From assembly GCA_041390105.1 (NCBI GenBank), contig JAWKQO010000003.1:310001-374000 (forward strand): a stretch of DNA of 64,000 nt, written 5' to 3'. This document shows positions 26,195-34,732 of this stretch, piece by piece. A program made the position numbers and the translations under genes. Origin of the DNA: Gemmatimonadota bacterium (GTDB lineage: Bacteria > Gemmatimonadota > Gemmatimonadetes > Longimicrobiales > Gaopeijiaceae). The notes under the pieces were generated by a model. That model ran no database searches. It was given only the letters and a program-made list of their open reading frames with translations, and was not told where the DNA came from. Position 1 is the first letter of the stretch. Each line of letters starts with the position of its first letter.

Positions 26195-27273
26195 GCGAGC
26201 GTCCACCCGCGCGCCACCAGGCGCCCGCACTCCGGACGCACCCGCCGCGGTCCGTGCTGCTGGTGCGCCTGAGCGCCCGCGGCGACGTGGTCTTCGCCAC
26301 TCCCTTGATTCGCGCCTTCAAGCGCACCTTCCCGGAGGTTCGCCTCACCTGGGTGGCCGAGCCCCACACGGCGGACCTGGTGCAGCACCATCCGCTGCTC
26401 GACGAGGTCCTCATCTGGCCGCGGCGTGAGATCAAGTCACTGGTCCGGCGGGGCCGCCTGCTGGAGGCCTGGAGGCGCATCCGCGCGTTCCGACGGGAGC
26501 TGCGCGCGAGGAACTTCGATCTGGCCATCGATCTGCAGGGCCTGCTCAAGAGCGCGTCGTTGGTATGGATGTCCGGTGCCCCGGTGCGAGTCGGCGTGGG
26601 CGCTCGCGAGTTCGCCCATCTGTTCGTGCACTACGACTTCTTCGACCCGGACCTCTCCCGCGTTTCCTCGCAGTATCTGGAGCTCGCGCGCCAGCTGGGG
26701 TTGGAGACGGACGGCTTCGCCATGGAAGTGGGCGTCTCCGACGCCGACGGTGCGTTCCAGTCGGAATGGGTGGACCGGGAGGGGCTCGCGGGGGGATACG
26801 CCGTGCTGATTCCCTTCACCACCTGGCCTCAGAAGCACTGGGTGGACGAGCGTTGGGTGGAGGTGGCACGCGGTCTGGAAGGCGCGCTGGGCCTGCCCTC
26901 CGTGCTGCTGGGCGGCCCCTCCGATCGCGAGGCCCTCCCTCCCCTGCTGGATGGGGCTCCGGCCTCGCTGCGCGATCTGGTGGGCCGCACCACGTTGGGA
27001 CAGGCCTCCGCCTTGGTGCGTGGCGCTCGGCTGGCGATCGGAGTCGACACAGGCCTCACGCACATCGCTCTCGCGTTCGACGTGCCCACGGTCTGCATCT
27101 TCGGACCGTCCCTCCCCTACGAGTCCACGCCCACCGACCGGGGCGTCATCCTACGGGAGCCGCTCTTCTGCGCGCCGTGCTGGAGAAAGCCCACCTGCGG
27201 CGGGCGCTACACGTGCATGGCCATGATCACCGCACGCGAAGTGGTGGAGGCGGCGCGCGGTCGGCTGGGTTAG
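26191..27273 (+). CDS. Glycosyltransferase family 9 (heptosyltransferase-like)
   Basis: 360 residues from the GTG at 26191. GT9 enzymes transfer ADP-heptose to the LPS inner core. Typical motifs are VLLVRLSARGDVVFATPLIRA at the start, FDLAIDLQGLLKSA, LIPFTTWPQKHW, LVGRTTLGQASALVRGARLA and the donor-site IGVDTGLTHIALAF with CIFGPSLPYESTP. The last part has several Cys (CAPCWRKPTCGGRYTCM), seen in many GT9 members. It lies beside the lipid A/LPS operon on the other strand and probably acts in the same pathway. Confidence 0.9.
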   Translation: MSERPPARHQAPALRTHPPRSVLLVRLSARGDVVFATPLIRAFKRTFPEVRLTWVAEPHTADLVQHHPLLDEVLIWPRREIKSLVRRGRLLEAWRRIRAFRRELRARNFDLAIDLQGLLKSASLVWMSGAPVRVGVGAREFAHLFVHYDFFDPDLSRVSSQYLELARQLGLETDGFAMEVGVSDADGAFQSEWVDREGLAGGYAVLIPFTTWPQKHWVDERWVEVARGLEGALGLPSVLLGGPSDREALPPLLDGAPASLRDLVGRTTLGQASALVRGARLAIGVDTGLTHIALAFDVPTVCIFGPSLPYESTPTDRGVILREPLFCAPCWRKPTCGGRYTCMAMITAREVVEAARGRLG

Positions 27274-27287
27274 AAGCAAGGGATCGC

Positions 27288-27656
27288 CTATTCCAGCTGT
27301 TCCTCGATGCTTCTGGTCTTCTCCGTGCGCTCGCTCCCGGTGTGGAGCGTTCCCACCGGCTCCACCAGCATGAGCCAACACTCGTCCCGCGCCACCGGGC
27401 GATGGCGCACGCCCCTGGGTACCACGTGCAGATCGCCTTGGCGCAGCGTCACCGTTCCATCCTCGAACTCGATCGTGAGCTCTCCCTTGAGGATGTAGAA
27501 CAGTTCGTCCTCCTCCGCATGGTCGTGCCAGACGAATTCCCCCTGGACCTTGGCGATCTTCACGTATTGATCGTTGACGCGAGCGAGCACCTTGGGCGAC
27601 CAGTGCTCGTCCAGCGCGTCCAGGCGTTCGGACAGATGAACCACGGGGCCGGGCAT
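27288..27656 (-). CDS. Cupin-domain protein
   Basis: 122 residues from the ATG at 27654-27656, with GAGGAG 6-7 bases upstream. A single cupin barrel whose motif 1 is HDHAEEDELFYILKG (His, His, Glu ligands) and motif 2 is VPRGVRHRPVA (fourth His), so the metal site looks complete. It may be an isomerase, dioxygenase or small-molecule sensor; no specific substrate can be read. It is the last gene of the envelope operon, 93 bases after rsmD, and converges on the GT9 gene. Confidence 0.85.
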   Translation of the reverse strand: MPGPVVHLSERLDALDEHWSPKVLARVNDQYVKIAKVQGEFVWHDHAEEDELFYILKGELTIEFEDGTVTLRQGDLHVVPRGVRHRPVARDECWLMLVEPVGTLHTGSERTEKTRSIEEQLE

Positions 27657-27749
27657 GATGGGCTCCTCTGACAGGTCGCTGAAAGGTAGGGCGCGCGGCG
27701 CTGGGAGCGCCCCGGCCTGCAACGAGTGGGGACGCGGGCACCGAGCCTG

Positions 27750-28316
27750 TCAGTCGGTAGCAGGCTCTTTGGGACGCCCGCTCCGGCCAGACGCGTCGCC
27801 GCGGCGGGCGCGCAGAACGGTCACGCGTGTATCGTCGATGTCGACGAAGCGGCCACGTTCGGGCAACTCCTGCGTCACCGCATGTTCCACGGAGAGGATG
27901 TGCGCGAAGGGCACAGCGCGCCAGGCCTCGATGATGCGATCCAGCTTGCCCGACATGTATGGCGGATCGGCCAACGCGATATCGTAGGCACCGGCCTCCA
28001 GCGCTTCCACGAACGGAATCGCGTCCTTCTTGAAGATGCGCGTCGTGTCCCGCACGCCCAACGCTGCCACGTTGGCCTTGAGGGCATGCAGCGCGGCCGG
28101 CCCGTTCTCGACGAAATCCACCGAGCGCGCGCCCCGTGAGAGGGCTTCCAGCCCGAGCGCGCCCGTGCCGGCGAACAGGTCCAGCACCCGGGCGCCCTTC
28201 AGGTGGGGCTCCAACAGGGTCAGCCAGCGATCCCGAACGGACTCGGAGGTGGGACGTACGCGACCGCCCGGCGAGGTGAGTCTGCGGTTGGCGAGACGTC
28301 CGCGCACGATCCTCAC
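27750..28316 (-). CDS. rsmD: 16S rRNA (guanine966-N2)-methyltransferase RsmD
   Basis: 188 residues from the GTG at 28314-28316, which overlaps the waaA stop (GTGA). The start VRIVRGRLANRRL, the RPTSESVRDRWL motif, the SAM site LDLFAGTGALGLEALSRGA and the catalytic ADPPYMSG are all characteristic. It methylates G966 in the 30S P-site region. Unlike many genomes, it is not followed by coaD here but is embedded in the LPS operon. Confidence 0.92.
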   Translation of the reverse strand: MRIVRGRLANRRLTSPGGRVRPTSESVRDRWLTLLEPHLKGARVLDLFAGTGALGLEALSRGARSVDFVENGPAALHALKANVAALGVRDTTRIFKKDAIPFVEALEAGAYDIALADPPYMSGKLDRIIEAWRAVPFAHILSVEHAVTQELPERGRFVDIDDTRVTVLRARRGDASGRSGRPKEPATD

Positions 28317-29563
28317 GGCTGCTCCACCGCCAGCAACGCCCGCAGGAGGTCGGCGCTGCGCCGAGCCGAGCCCTTCCGCGCCTCGATGACGGCACGGCCA
28401 CGTTCGACGCGCTCCGCTCGAGCGTCCGGGTCCGCCAACAGATCGGCAACGGTCTCCCGGATCCGCTCGGTCACCAGGAGCGCCCCCGCGGCAGCCAGGC
28501 CGTCCACCACGTCGGCGAAGTTGGCGTGGTACGGCCCGATGATCGAGGCGCATCCCAGCGCGACCGGCGTGATGGGATCGGAGCCACCCAGGTCCACGAA
28601 GCTCCTGCCGACGATGGCCACGTCCGCCAGCGCGTAGGCCAGCGAAAGATCGCCCATCGAGTCCAGCAGGAAGCGCGTCTCGCCCGCGGCCCGCTCGCTT
28701 CCGTCAGGGCTCGTGCTCCTGCGCACGAAGCGGGGCTCCAGGGCTGCGACCTCCTCGAAGCGCTCAGGCTTGCGGGGCGCGATGAGCACCTGCAGATCGG
28801 CCGGAAGCTCGCTCAGGAGTCGAGCTTCCTCGCCCGGCCCGGTCGAGCCTGCCACCACCAGGGGCCGGCTCCGGTCGATGCCCAGCGCGCGCGCGAGGCG
28901 TGCGGCCGCGGCTTCGTCCACCTGCGCGGGCGCCGCGTCCCACTTGGTGCTGTCCGTGACCCGCACCCGCTCGGCGGGCACGCCCAGCGCCACGAAGCGC
29001 TCGGCATACTCGGGCGTCTGCGCCCCCACGGCGGCCAGCTTCGCGAAAGTGGGGGCAACCCAGCGCCGCACCTTCCTATAGCGCTCGAAGCTGGAAGCGC
29101 TCAGTCGGCCCGAGATCACGGCCACCGGGACGCCGCGGGCCTCGCACGCCTCCATGAAGTTCGGCCAGACCTCCAGCTCGGTGAGCCCCACCGCAGCCGG
29201 CGCCACGCGGTCCAGGAACTGCGCCACCGCGCGCGTCACGTCGAACGGATAGCGTACCACCGGCAGCCGTTGGCCGTAGAGCGTCCGAGCTCGGGCCAAG
29301 CCCGTGTCGGTGGTGGCGCTGACGACCGGGCGCGTCCCGGCGCCCTCCAGCTGGGCCACGACGGGGGCCAGGGAACTCACCTCACCCACGCTCACGCCGT
29401 GCAGCAGGATGGTGGGCCGCTCGCTCGCGGGGAGGGGGGCCCCGTCGCCGAAGCGGGCGCGCCAGTCCGTGCGCCACTTGTCGGTACGCAGCATACGCGC
29501 CATCCAGACCGGGCTGGCGAGCACGGCACCGGTCAGGTACACGAGATCGTAGCCAAAACCCAT
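28313..29563 (-). CDS. waaA: 3-deoxy-D-manno-octulosonic acid (KDO) transferase
   Basis: 416 residues from the ATG at 29561-29563 (family length about 420). It attaches KDO to lipid A precursor at the inner membrane. It begins with the membrane anchor YDLVYLTGAVLASPVWM, then HGVSVGEVSSLAPVV, the TELEVWPNF motif with its catalytic Glu, ISGRLSASSFERY and the GT-B C-terminal domain (IAPRKPERFEEV, GRSFVDLGGSDPITPVALG, GPYHANFADVV). The usual motif reads NPxEP; here SDPITP, a modest change. Its stop overlaps the rsmD start. Confidence 0.92.
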   Translation of the reverse strand: MGFGYDLVYLTGAVLASPVWMARMLRTDKWRTDWRARFGDGAPLPASERPTILLHGVSVGEVSSLAPVVAQLEGAGTRPVVSATTDTGLARARTLYGQRLPVVRYPFDVTRAVAQFLDRVAPAAVGLTELEVWPNFMEACEARGVPVAVISGRLSASSFERYRKVRRWVAPTFAKLAAVGAQTPEYAERFVALGVPAERVRVTDSTKWDAAPAQVDEAAAARLARALGIDRSRPLVVAGSTGPGEEARLLSELPADLQVLIAPRKPERFEEVAALEPRFVRRSTSPDGSERAAGETRFLLDSMGDLSLAYALADVAIVGRSFVDLGGSDPITPVALGCASIIGPYHANFADVVDGLAAAGALLVTERIRETVADLLADPDARAERVERGRAVIEARKGSARRSADLLRALLAVEQP

Positions 29564-29627
29564 GCGGGGCGCGTCCGTGAGGGGTTGCCGTGTACCAGCC
29601 CCGGGTACCTCACGTGCGCAAGGTACC

Positions 29628-30173
29628 TCAAGGCCACCAGACCATCTTGGCCGCCAGGAACAGCAGGCCCCCGAGCAGCCCCAGCAGAGCCTCGTACTCA
29701 CGATTCTTCCACCAGCGCGCCGCAGCGAAGCGTGCGGTGGCGGCCCCAGGCACGCGCGCCGGCAACAGTTGCGGAAGAAAGAGGGGGACCCGGGCTGCGT
29801 AGTCGCGGTACTGCTGTCCGAACTTCCTCTCCAGCACCTCCGCCTCGGCGCGGGCGCTCTTGCCATAGATCCAGACGTAGAACAGGACGAAGCCCGCCGC
29901 GAAGATCCACTGACCACCGGCGATGGTCACCCCCACACCCACGAGCAGCGACCCCACGTAGAGGGGATTGCGGACATGCGCGTAGGGCCCCCGTGTGGCC
30001 AGCTCCATGTCCTTGTGGATGTAGCCGGCCGCCCAGGCGCGCAGGGCCAGACCCAGCAGTGAGACCGCCGCTCCGACGGCCAGGAGGCGCGGGGTCGGCG
30101 CGGCGAACCACAGGAACGGGAGGACCAGCAGCCAGACGAGGCGGAGCCGGATCTTGCGTAGGGACAGCCCCAC
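29628..30173 (-). CDS. ICMT/PEMT-type membrane methyltransferase
   Basis: 181 residues with four hydrophobic segments (LVWLLVLPFLWFA, LLAVGAAVSLLGLALRAW, VGSLLVGVGVTIAGGQWI, and a C-terminal one). The SAM-binding signature of isoprenylcysteine carboxyl methyltransferase-like enzymes is clear: TRGPYAHVRNPLYVGSL followed by EVLERKFGQQYRDYAARVP. Bacterial members methylate lipids or small molecules; in this LPS operon a lipid or envelope substrate is plausible but unproven. It lies between the DUF3108 gene and waaA. Confidence 0.82.
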   Translation of the reverse strand: MGLSLRKIRLRLVWLLVLPFLWFAAPTPRLLAVGAAVSLLGLALRAWAAGYIHKDMELATRGPYAHVRNPLYVGSLLVGVGVTIAGGQWIFAAGFVLFYVWIYGKSARAEAEVLERKFGQQYRDYAARVPLFLPQLLPARVPGAATARFAAARWWKNREYEALLGLLGGLLFLAAKMVWWP

Positions 30174-30191
30174 TTCCTCAGCGACCTTTCG

Positions 30192-31082
30192 TCAGGGGCC
30201 GCCGGGCTGCCCCCGGCGAAGGAGGCTCTGCTGCATACGCAGGAAATCCTGCGTGATGGGCCTGCCCTCCTCGATCGACTCCAGGTGGAGCGAAAGCGAT
30301 CCGATGGACAGCTCCGACTTCATGTAGACCAGGATGCGGCGCTCGTCGTTGGTGAAGTAGAGCTCGGCCTTGCCGCCCTCCCCGAACAAGCCGGACGTGC
30401 GGATCAACGGCTGCACCACGATGGTCTCGAACTTCCCCGCCGGCACCTCCTTGGTCTCGATGCGCAGCGTCTTCACGATGACCGGATTCCCGCTGTCCTT
30501 GAAGTACAAGGGCAGAGTGTCCACGTCCCCGACTTGCAACGGCAAGGCACGGACGTAGTAGACGAAGGCGATGTCGTCCAACGGTGCGGTGGCCTCCATG
30601 GTCTCCGCATCGTCGTTGTCCGTGCGCTCCCAGCGCTTCTCCTCCGGGAAGATCTCGTACTCCCGGTGTCGCTTGTAGCGAAACTCGTGGATGTCCTGGA
30701 TGAAGCGCCGGCTGGTGATGTTCTCCACGTCCACGTACGACGTATAGCGGTCGTGCACGTCCGCACCCAGGAGGCCGCCGTCCAGCGTCCACTTGATGCG
30801 GTACGACGCCTTACCCCGCACGTTCTCGACGCCTTCTACCTCCATGGTGCCGTGGCCGGCGTTGAACCACCCGAACTTGAGCTTGTAGCCGAGGCGCTCT
30901 CCCGGACCCCAGGGCATGGGAATGTGCGTCGACGGCCAGGTGACGGTGTCGTCGACCCCATCCACCTGAGCGCCTCCGTTCCCTGGCGCGGCGCCGTTCG
31001 CCTGCGCTTGCGCGGGCACGGCGCCGTAGCCGGTCGCAATCACCAGGCTCAACAGCGGGAGCCAACCGCGTAGCGCCTTCAC
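30192..31082 (-). CDS. Secreted DUF3108-family protein
   Basis: 296 residues from the GTG at 31080-31082, whose overlap GTGA with the GT2 stop implies coupling. It has a signal peptide (WLPLLSLVIATGYGAVPAQAQA). The mature protein is beta-rich and includes the family motifs GERLGYKLKFGWFNAGHGTM at its start, VHDRYTSYVDVENITSRRF, and the C-terminal YFTNDERRILVYMKSELSIG. DUF3108 proteins are predicted periplasmic or outer-membrane envelope proteins of unknown role; here it is among lipid A and LPS genes. Confidence 0.82.
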   Translation of the reverse strand: MKALRGWLPLLSLVIATGYGAVPAQAQANGAAPGNGGAQVDGVDDTVTWPSTHIPMPWGPGERLGYKLKFGWFNAGHGTMEVEGVENVRGKASYRIKWTLDGGLLGADVHDRYTSYVDVENITSRRFIQDIHEFRYKRHREYEIFPEEKRWERTDNDDAETMEATAPLDDIAFVYYVRALPLQVGDVDTLPLYFKDSGNPVIVKTLRIETKEVPAGKFETIVVQPLIRTSGLFGEGGKAELYFTNDERRILVYMKSELSIGSLSLHLESIEEGRPITQDFLRMQQSLLRRGQPGGP

Positions 31083-31825
31083 GCCGCTTCGTCCTCGGGA
31101 GGACGCCACTCGGCCCGCCGAATCCGATTGAGCGAACGCAGGGCCGGAAAGACCCGCAGGCGTGAGGGACGCACCTTGCGGTCGTTGCGCACCACCACCG
31201 GGCTCTCGACGATGCGTCGTGCGAACGGCGACAACATCCGCAGCAGCTCCACATTCACCGCGGGCCCCGAGAGCCCCGCCAGCTCCTCGAAGCGCTCGAC
31301 GCGCACCGCCTTCTTGAGGACGATGACCCGGAAGGCACGGAGTCCGCAGAAGGGATCGGGGACCGGCGCATGTCGCAGCGAAGTCTTGAGGAGGCGGAGC
31401 GCCGCCCAGCGGGTGAAGCGCTCGCCCCGGGTGACCCCAGTGGTTTCCTGGACCGTGCCGCAGACCAGGTCGGCGCCCCCCTCGATGGCCTTGATCATGG
31501 GGACCACGAACTCGGGACTCTCGCTGAAATCGGCCTGCAGCGTGACGACCACGTCTCGCTTCGGATAGGGCGAGAGCTCCGCGGCCCGGTCCAGCAGCGC
31601 TCTCAAGGACGCCCCGTATCCCCTGGCCGATGGGGAGCGCTGGACGTCCAACGGGACCACACGGGCGTAGCGCTCCAACAACTCCCGGGTACCGTCCTCG
31701 GAGCCGTCATCGTGCACCAGGATGCGGTAGTCCCGCCCGAAGTCCCGCATGACCTTGCGGATCTTCCACAACAGCACGCCCAGAGTGCGGGCTTCGTCGC
31801 GGGCGGGAATGCAGACGTAGATCAT
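31079..31825 (-). CDS. Glycosyltransferase family 2
   Basis: 248 residues. A GT-A fold enzyme: IYVCIPARDEARTLGVLL at the start, VHDDGSEDGTRELL for nucleotide binding and TLQADFSESPEFV where the DxD motif is expected (here QAD). There are no membrane segments, unlike dolichol-phosphate mannose synthases with C-terminal helices, so it should be peripheral. Sugar and acceptor are unknown. It lies in the LPS operon after the LpxL-like gene. Confidence 0.85.
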   Translation of the reverse strand: MIYVCIPARDEARTLGVLLWKIRKVMRDFGRDYRILVHDDGSEDGTRELLERYARVVPLDVQRSPSARGYGASLRALLDRAAELSPYPKRDVVVTLQADFSESPEFVVPMIKAIEGGADLVCGTVQETTGVTRGERFTRWAALRLLKTSLRHAPVPDPFCGLRAFRVIVLKKAVRVERFEELAGLSGPAVNVELLRMLSPFARRIVESPVVVRNDRKVRPSRLRVFPALRSLNRIRRAEWRPPEDEAA

Positions 31826-31936
31826 CCGGTGGCCTGGGCCGCTTGTCCTGGTGGGAAGGGCAGGAATGCCGTGGCTGCGTGGGGGCGTCCCTGCTAGTAC
31901 CGGGGGGTTCGGGACCGGTTCCGGGTCACCGAGCCG

Positions 31937-32881
31937 TTACCCGGCGGCCAGCAGGTGGGGTCGCCAGCGCCGGTGGTGCCACAGATACTGCTCGGGATCG
32001 GCCTCGATCCGCCGCTCCAACGCCCGGTTGAGCGCGGCGGTCACCGCGGTCACGTCCGTCTCGAGGTCGCCGCTACGGGGGACCTCGACGCGCTCCAGAA
32101 AGACCTGATAGCGGTGGGGACGGCCCGGCCGGGCCACGGCACAGCCCGCCACGATGGGCACGCCCGTACGGAGGGCGAAGACCGCTGGGCCACGCGGTGT
32201 GGCGGCCGGATGGCCGAAGAAGGGCAGAACCACTCCCCCCGGAGTGTGTTGGTCCGCCACCAGCGCCACCGTGCGTCCGGAGCGGAGCGCCGCCGGGACC
32301 TTCACCGCCGAGGCACCCCGGTCCAGCACCCCGAAACCCAGGGCGTCGCGGTGCCGGCGCAGCTGCCGATCGACCAGTGGATTGCGCTGGCGCACCGCCA
32401 CCGCGTCGAGCGGCAAGCCCCGCGCGGCCAACGCGGCCCCCGCCACCTCCCAGTTCCCCAGATGGCCGCTGACCAGCAGGGTTCCCCGTCCCGAGGCCGC
32501 GTCGGTTCGGATGCGCTCGAACAAGGCAGCCGTGGCCGCGTCTCCCCACTCCGTCCGGTCCAAGAGGCGCTGGCGGAGCACCTCTCCCCGAAGGGCACCC
32601 AGGCGCAGGAGCTGAGCGACCTCGCGGCCCAGATGCGCGTAGGCAGCGCGTGCCACGCGCTCCCGCCAGGCGGTGGGTCGGTCTGCAAAGGCCAGTGCAA
32701 GGCTTTCGTCCACCTGCTTGCGCCGCACACCCAGCCACCCCGCCAGCCGCGCCACGCCCGCGCCCAGGGCGAGCGACGGTCCCTCCGGCAGCAGGCGCAC
32801 CAGTCCTTGCACGAGGCGAAGCCCCGCGTACTCCAGCCGGTGGGTGAGCGTGGGCCTGCGCTCCGGCATCGTCGAGGTCAA
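31937..32881 (-). CDS. LpxL/LpxM-type lipid A acyltransferase
   Basis: 314 residues if begun at the TTG at 32879-32881, which overlaps the upstream stop as TTGA; an ATG at 32869 is an equally good start. Transfers a secondary acyl chain to lipid A. The catalytic HxxxxE motif is GHLGNWEVAG, with the RQRNPLVDRQLRRHRD and LVADQHTPGGVVLPFFG motifs, then AVFALRTGVPIV. It immediately follows the MsbA-like exporter, a logical pairing of lipid A acylation and flipping. Confidence 0.88.
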   Translation of the reverse strand: MTSTMPERRPTLTHRLEYAGLRLVQGLVRLLPEGPSLALGAGVARLAGWLGVRRKQVDESLALAFADRPTAWRERVARAAYAHLGREVAQLLRLGALRGEVLRQRLLDRTEWGDAATAALFERIRTDAASGRGTLLVSGHLGNWEVAGAALAARGLPLDAVAVRQRNPLVDRQLRRHRDALGFGVLDRGASAVKVPAALRSGRTVALVADQHTPGGVVLPFFGHPAATPRGPAVFALRTGVPIVAGCAVARPGRPHRYQVFLERVEVPRSGDLETDVTAVTAALNRALERRIEADPEQYLWHHRRWRPHLLAAG

Positions 32882-34698
32882 GCGCTGTAGTCCCCCACGG
32901 CCTGCAGCGCGTGGAGACGGCTGTAGAGGCCGCCCCCCTCCACCAGTTGCTGGTGAGGGCCGCTCTCGACCAAGCGGCCTTCCTCGAAGACCAGGATGCG
33001 GTCCGCTTTCTGGATGGTGGACAACCGGTGCGCGATCACGAACACGGTGCGTCCCGCCAGCAGGCGCTCGATGGCGGCTTGCACCAACCGCTCCGACTCC
33101 GTGTCCAACGCACTGGTGGCCTCATCGAAGATCAGGATGGGCGGATCGCGCAGGATCGCGCGCGCGATGGAGAGCCGCTGACGCTGTCCACCGGAGAGCT
33201 CCGTCCCGCGCTCGCCCACCAGCGTGTCATAGCCGTCGGGAAGCTGCTGGATGAACTCGTGGGCGTGGGCGGCCCGGGCGGCCTGTTCGAGGGCGGCCTC
33301 GTCCACGTTCTCCAGACCGTAGGCGATGTTGGCGCGTACGGTGTCGTGGAACAGAACCGTCTCCTGCGATACGATGCCCAGCTGCCGCCGGAGGCTGCGC
33401 ACGGTGAAGTCACGAAGGTCGGTGCCATCGATGCGGATCCGACCCTCGCCCACCTCGTAGAAGCGGCCCAGCAGGTCGATGACCGTGCTCTTCCCCGCAC
33501 CGCTGGGTCCCACCAGGGCCACCACGCTGCCCTTGGGCACCGTGAAGGAAACGTCTTGCAGGACGGGCTCACCCGGTCGGTAGGCGAAGGACACGTGATC
33601 ATAGACGATCGAGTCCTCAAACCCGGTGAGCGCGCGCGCTCCGGGGCGGTCGCGGATCTCGATGGGGGCGTCCATGAACTCGAAGACGCGCTCGGCGCCG
33701 ACCAGGCCGGGTTGGATGAGGGCGGGCAGCTTCGAGAGGTATTTCACCGGCGAGTAGAGCTTCATGCTGAGCACGAGGAACCCCACGAACTCGGCCCCGG
33801 ACAGGGCGCCGTCCACCAGCACCAGCCGCGCCCCGTACCACAGCAGCACGGCCGTGCCCAGCGCGGCGAACAGCTCGGTGATGGGCCCAGCCAGCGCCCG
33901 CCACTTCTGGGTGCGAAGGAACGTGCGGAAATAGTCGCCGGTCAGGGTGCGGAAGCGGGCCCGCTCGTGCACCTCGGCCGAGGACGTCTTCACCAGACGG
34001 ATGCCGGAGAGCGTCTCCTGCACGTGGGCGCTCACCTGCCCGGCGAGATCCAGTACGCGCCGATCACCGCGCCGTAGCTTCTTCACCAAGGGGCCCCAGA
34101 TGCCCATGGCACCGGGAACCACCACGAAGGCGGCCAGCGTGAGCTTTACGGACAGGCCCAGCATCAGCACCATCGCCGCCGTGAACTCGAAGACCGAGGA
34201 GAGGCTCTTGGCCAACTCCCGCGTGACCAGCGTGCGCAGCTGTTCCACATCGTTGGTCAGGCGGGAGATGATCTGCCCGGTCCGCGTGCGTCCGAAGAAT
34301 GCCAGGTCCAGGTCCAGCAGGTGATCGTAGACGTCGTTCCTGAGGTCGCGCGTCACGCCCTGCTCGACGCGGGCCACCAGGACGTTCTGGATGAAGTCGA
34401 AGACGTTCTTGAGCGTGACGACCACCAGAATGAACAGAATGATGCCACGGATCGCGTCCTGAGGAGCCCCCTGCAGATCCACCACCCGCCCGACGGTCGC
34501 GTCCAGCAACGCCTGCAAGCGCCCGCCCGCCGCAGCCCCTCCGACCTCGCCTCCACCGAAGAGCGTCTGCAAGAACGGGATCAGCAGCGCCAACGAGAAC
34601 GCGTCCAGCGCGGCGAACATGAACATCGCCACGGCCGCTACCAGAAACACCCCGAGATGCGGGCGCAGGTACCGGAGGATGCGGAGATAGAGGCTCAT
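32878..34698 (-). CDS. MsbA-type lipid A/lipid ABC exporter
   Basis: 606 residues: six-helix exporter domain (about 15-325) fused to an ATPase domain. Walker A is GPSGAGKSTVID, the Q-loop follows, the signature is LSGGQRQRLSIARAIL, Walker B is ILIFDEATSALD and the H-loop VIAHRLSTIQ. Half-transporter organisation and the LpxL-like, KDO-transferase and glycosyltransferase neighbours support a lipid A-core flippase (MsbA), although other lipid exporters share the architecture. It lies 34 bases after porX, probably in the same transcript. Confidence 0.88.
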   Translation of the reverse strand: MSLYLRILRYLRPHLGVFLVAAVAMFMFAALDAFSLALLIPFLQTLFGGGEVGGAAAGGRLQALLDATVGRVVDLQGAPQDAIRGIILFILVVVTLKNVFDFIQNVLVARVEQGVTRDLRNDVYDHLLDLDLAFFGRTRTGQIISRLTNDVEQLRTLVTRELAKSLSSVFEFTAAMVLMLGLSVKLTLAAFVVVPGAMGIWGPLVKKLRRGDRRVLDLAGQVSAHVQETLSGIRLVKTSSAEVHERARFRTLTGDYFRTFLRTQKWRALAGPITELFAALGTAVLLWYGARLVLVDGALSGAEFVGFLVLSMKLYSPVKYLSKLPALIQPGLVGAERVFEFMDAPIEIRDRPGARALTGFEDSIVYDHVSFAYRPGEPVLQDVSFTVPKGSVVALVGPSGAGKSTVIDLLGRFYEVGEGRIRIDGTDLRDFTVRSLRRQLGIVSQETVLFHDTVRANIAYGLENVDEAALEQAARAAHAHEFIQQLPDGYDTLVGERGTELSGGQRQRLSIARAILRDPPILIFDEATSALDTESERLVQAAIERLLAGRTVFVIAHRLSTIQKADRILVFEEGRLVESGPHQQLVEGGGLYSRLHALQAVGDYSA

Positions 34699-34732
34699 CG
34701 CGGGCGAGCGCGGTCCTGGGTGGGCGCGCGGA

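Noticed and set aside
27151..30256. Several long frames opposite or overlapping rsmD and waaA
   Set aside because: They lack recognisable motifs and conflict with genes that have conserved catalytic residues and coupled starts.
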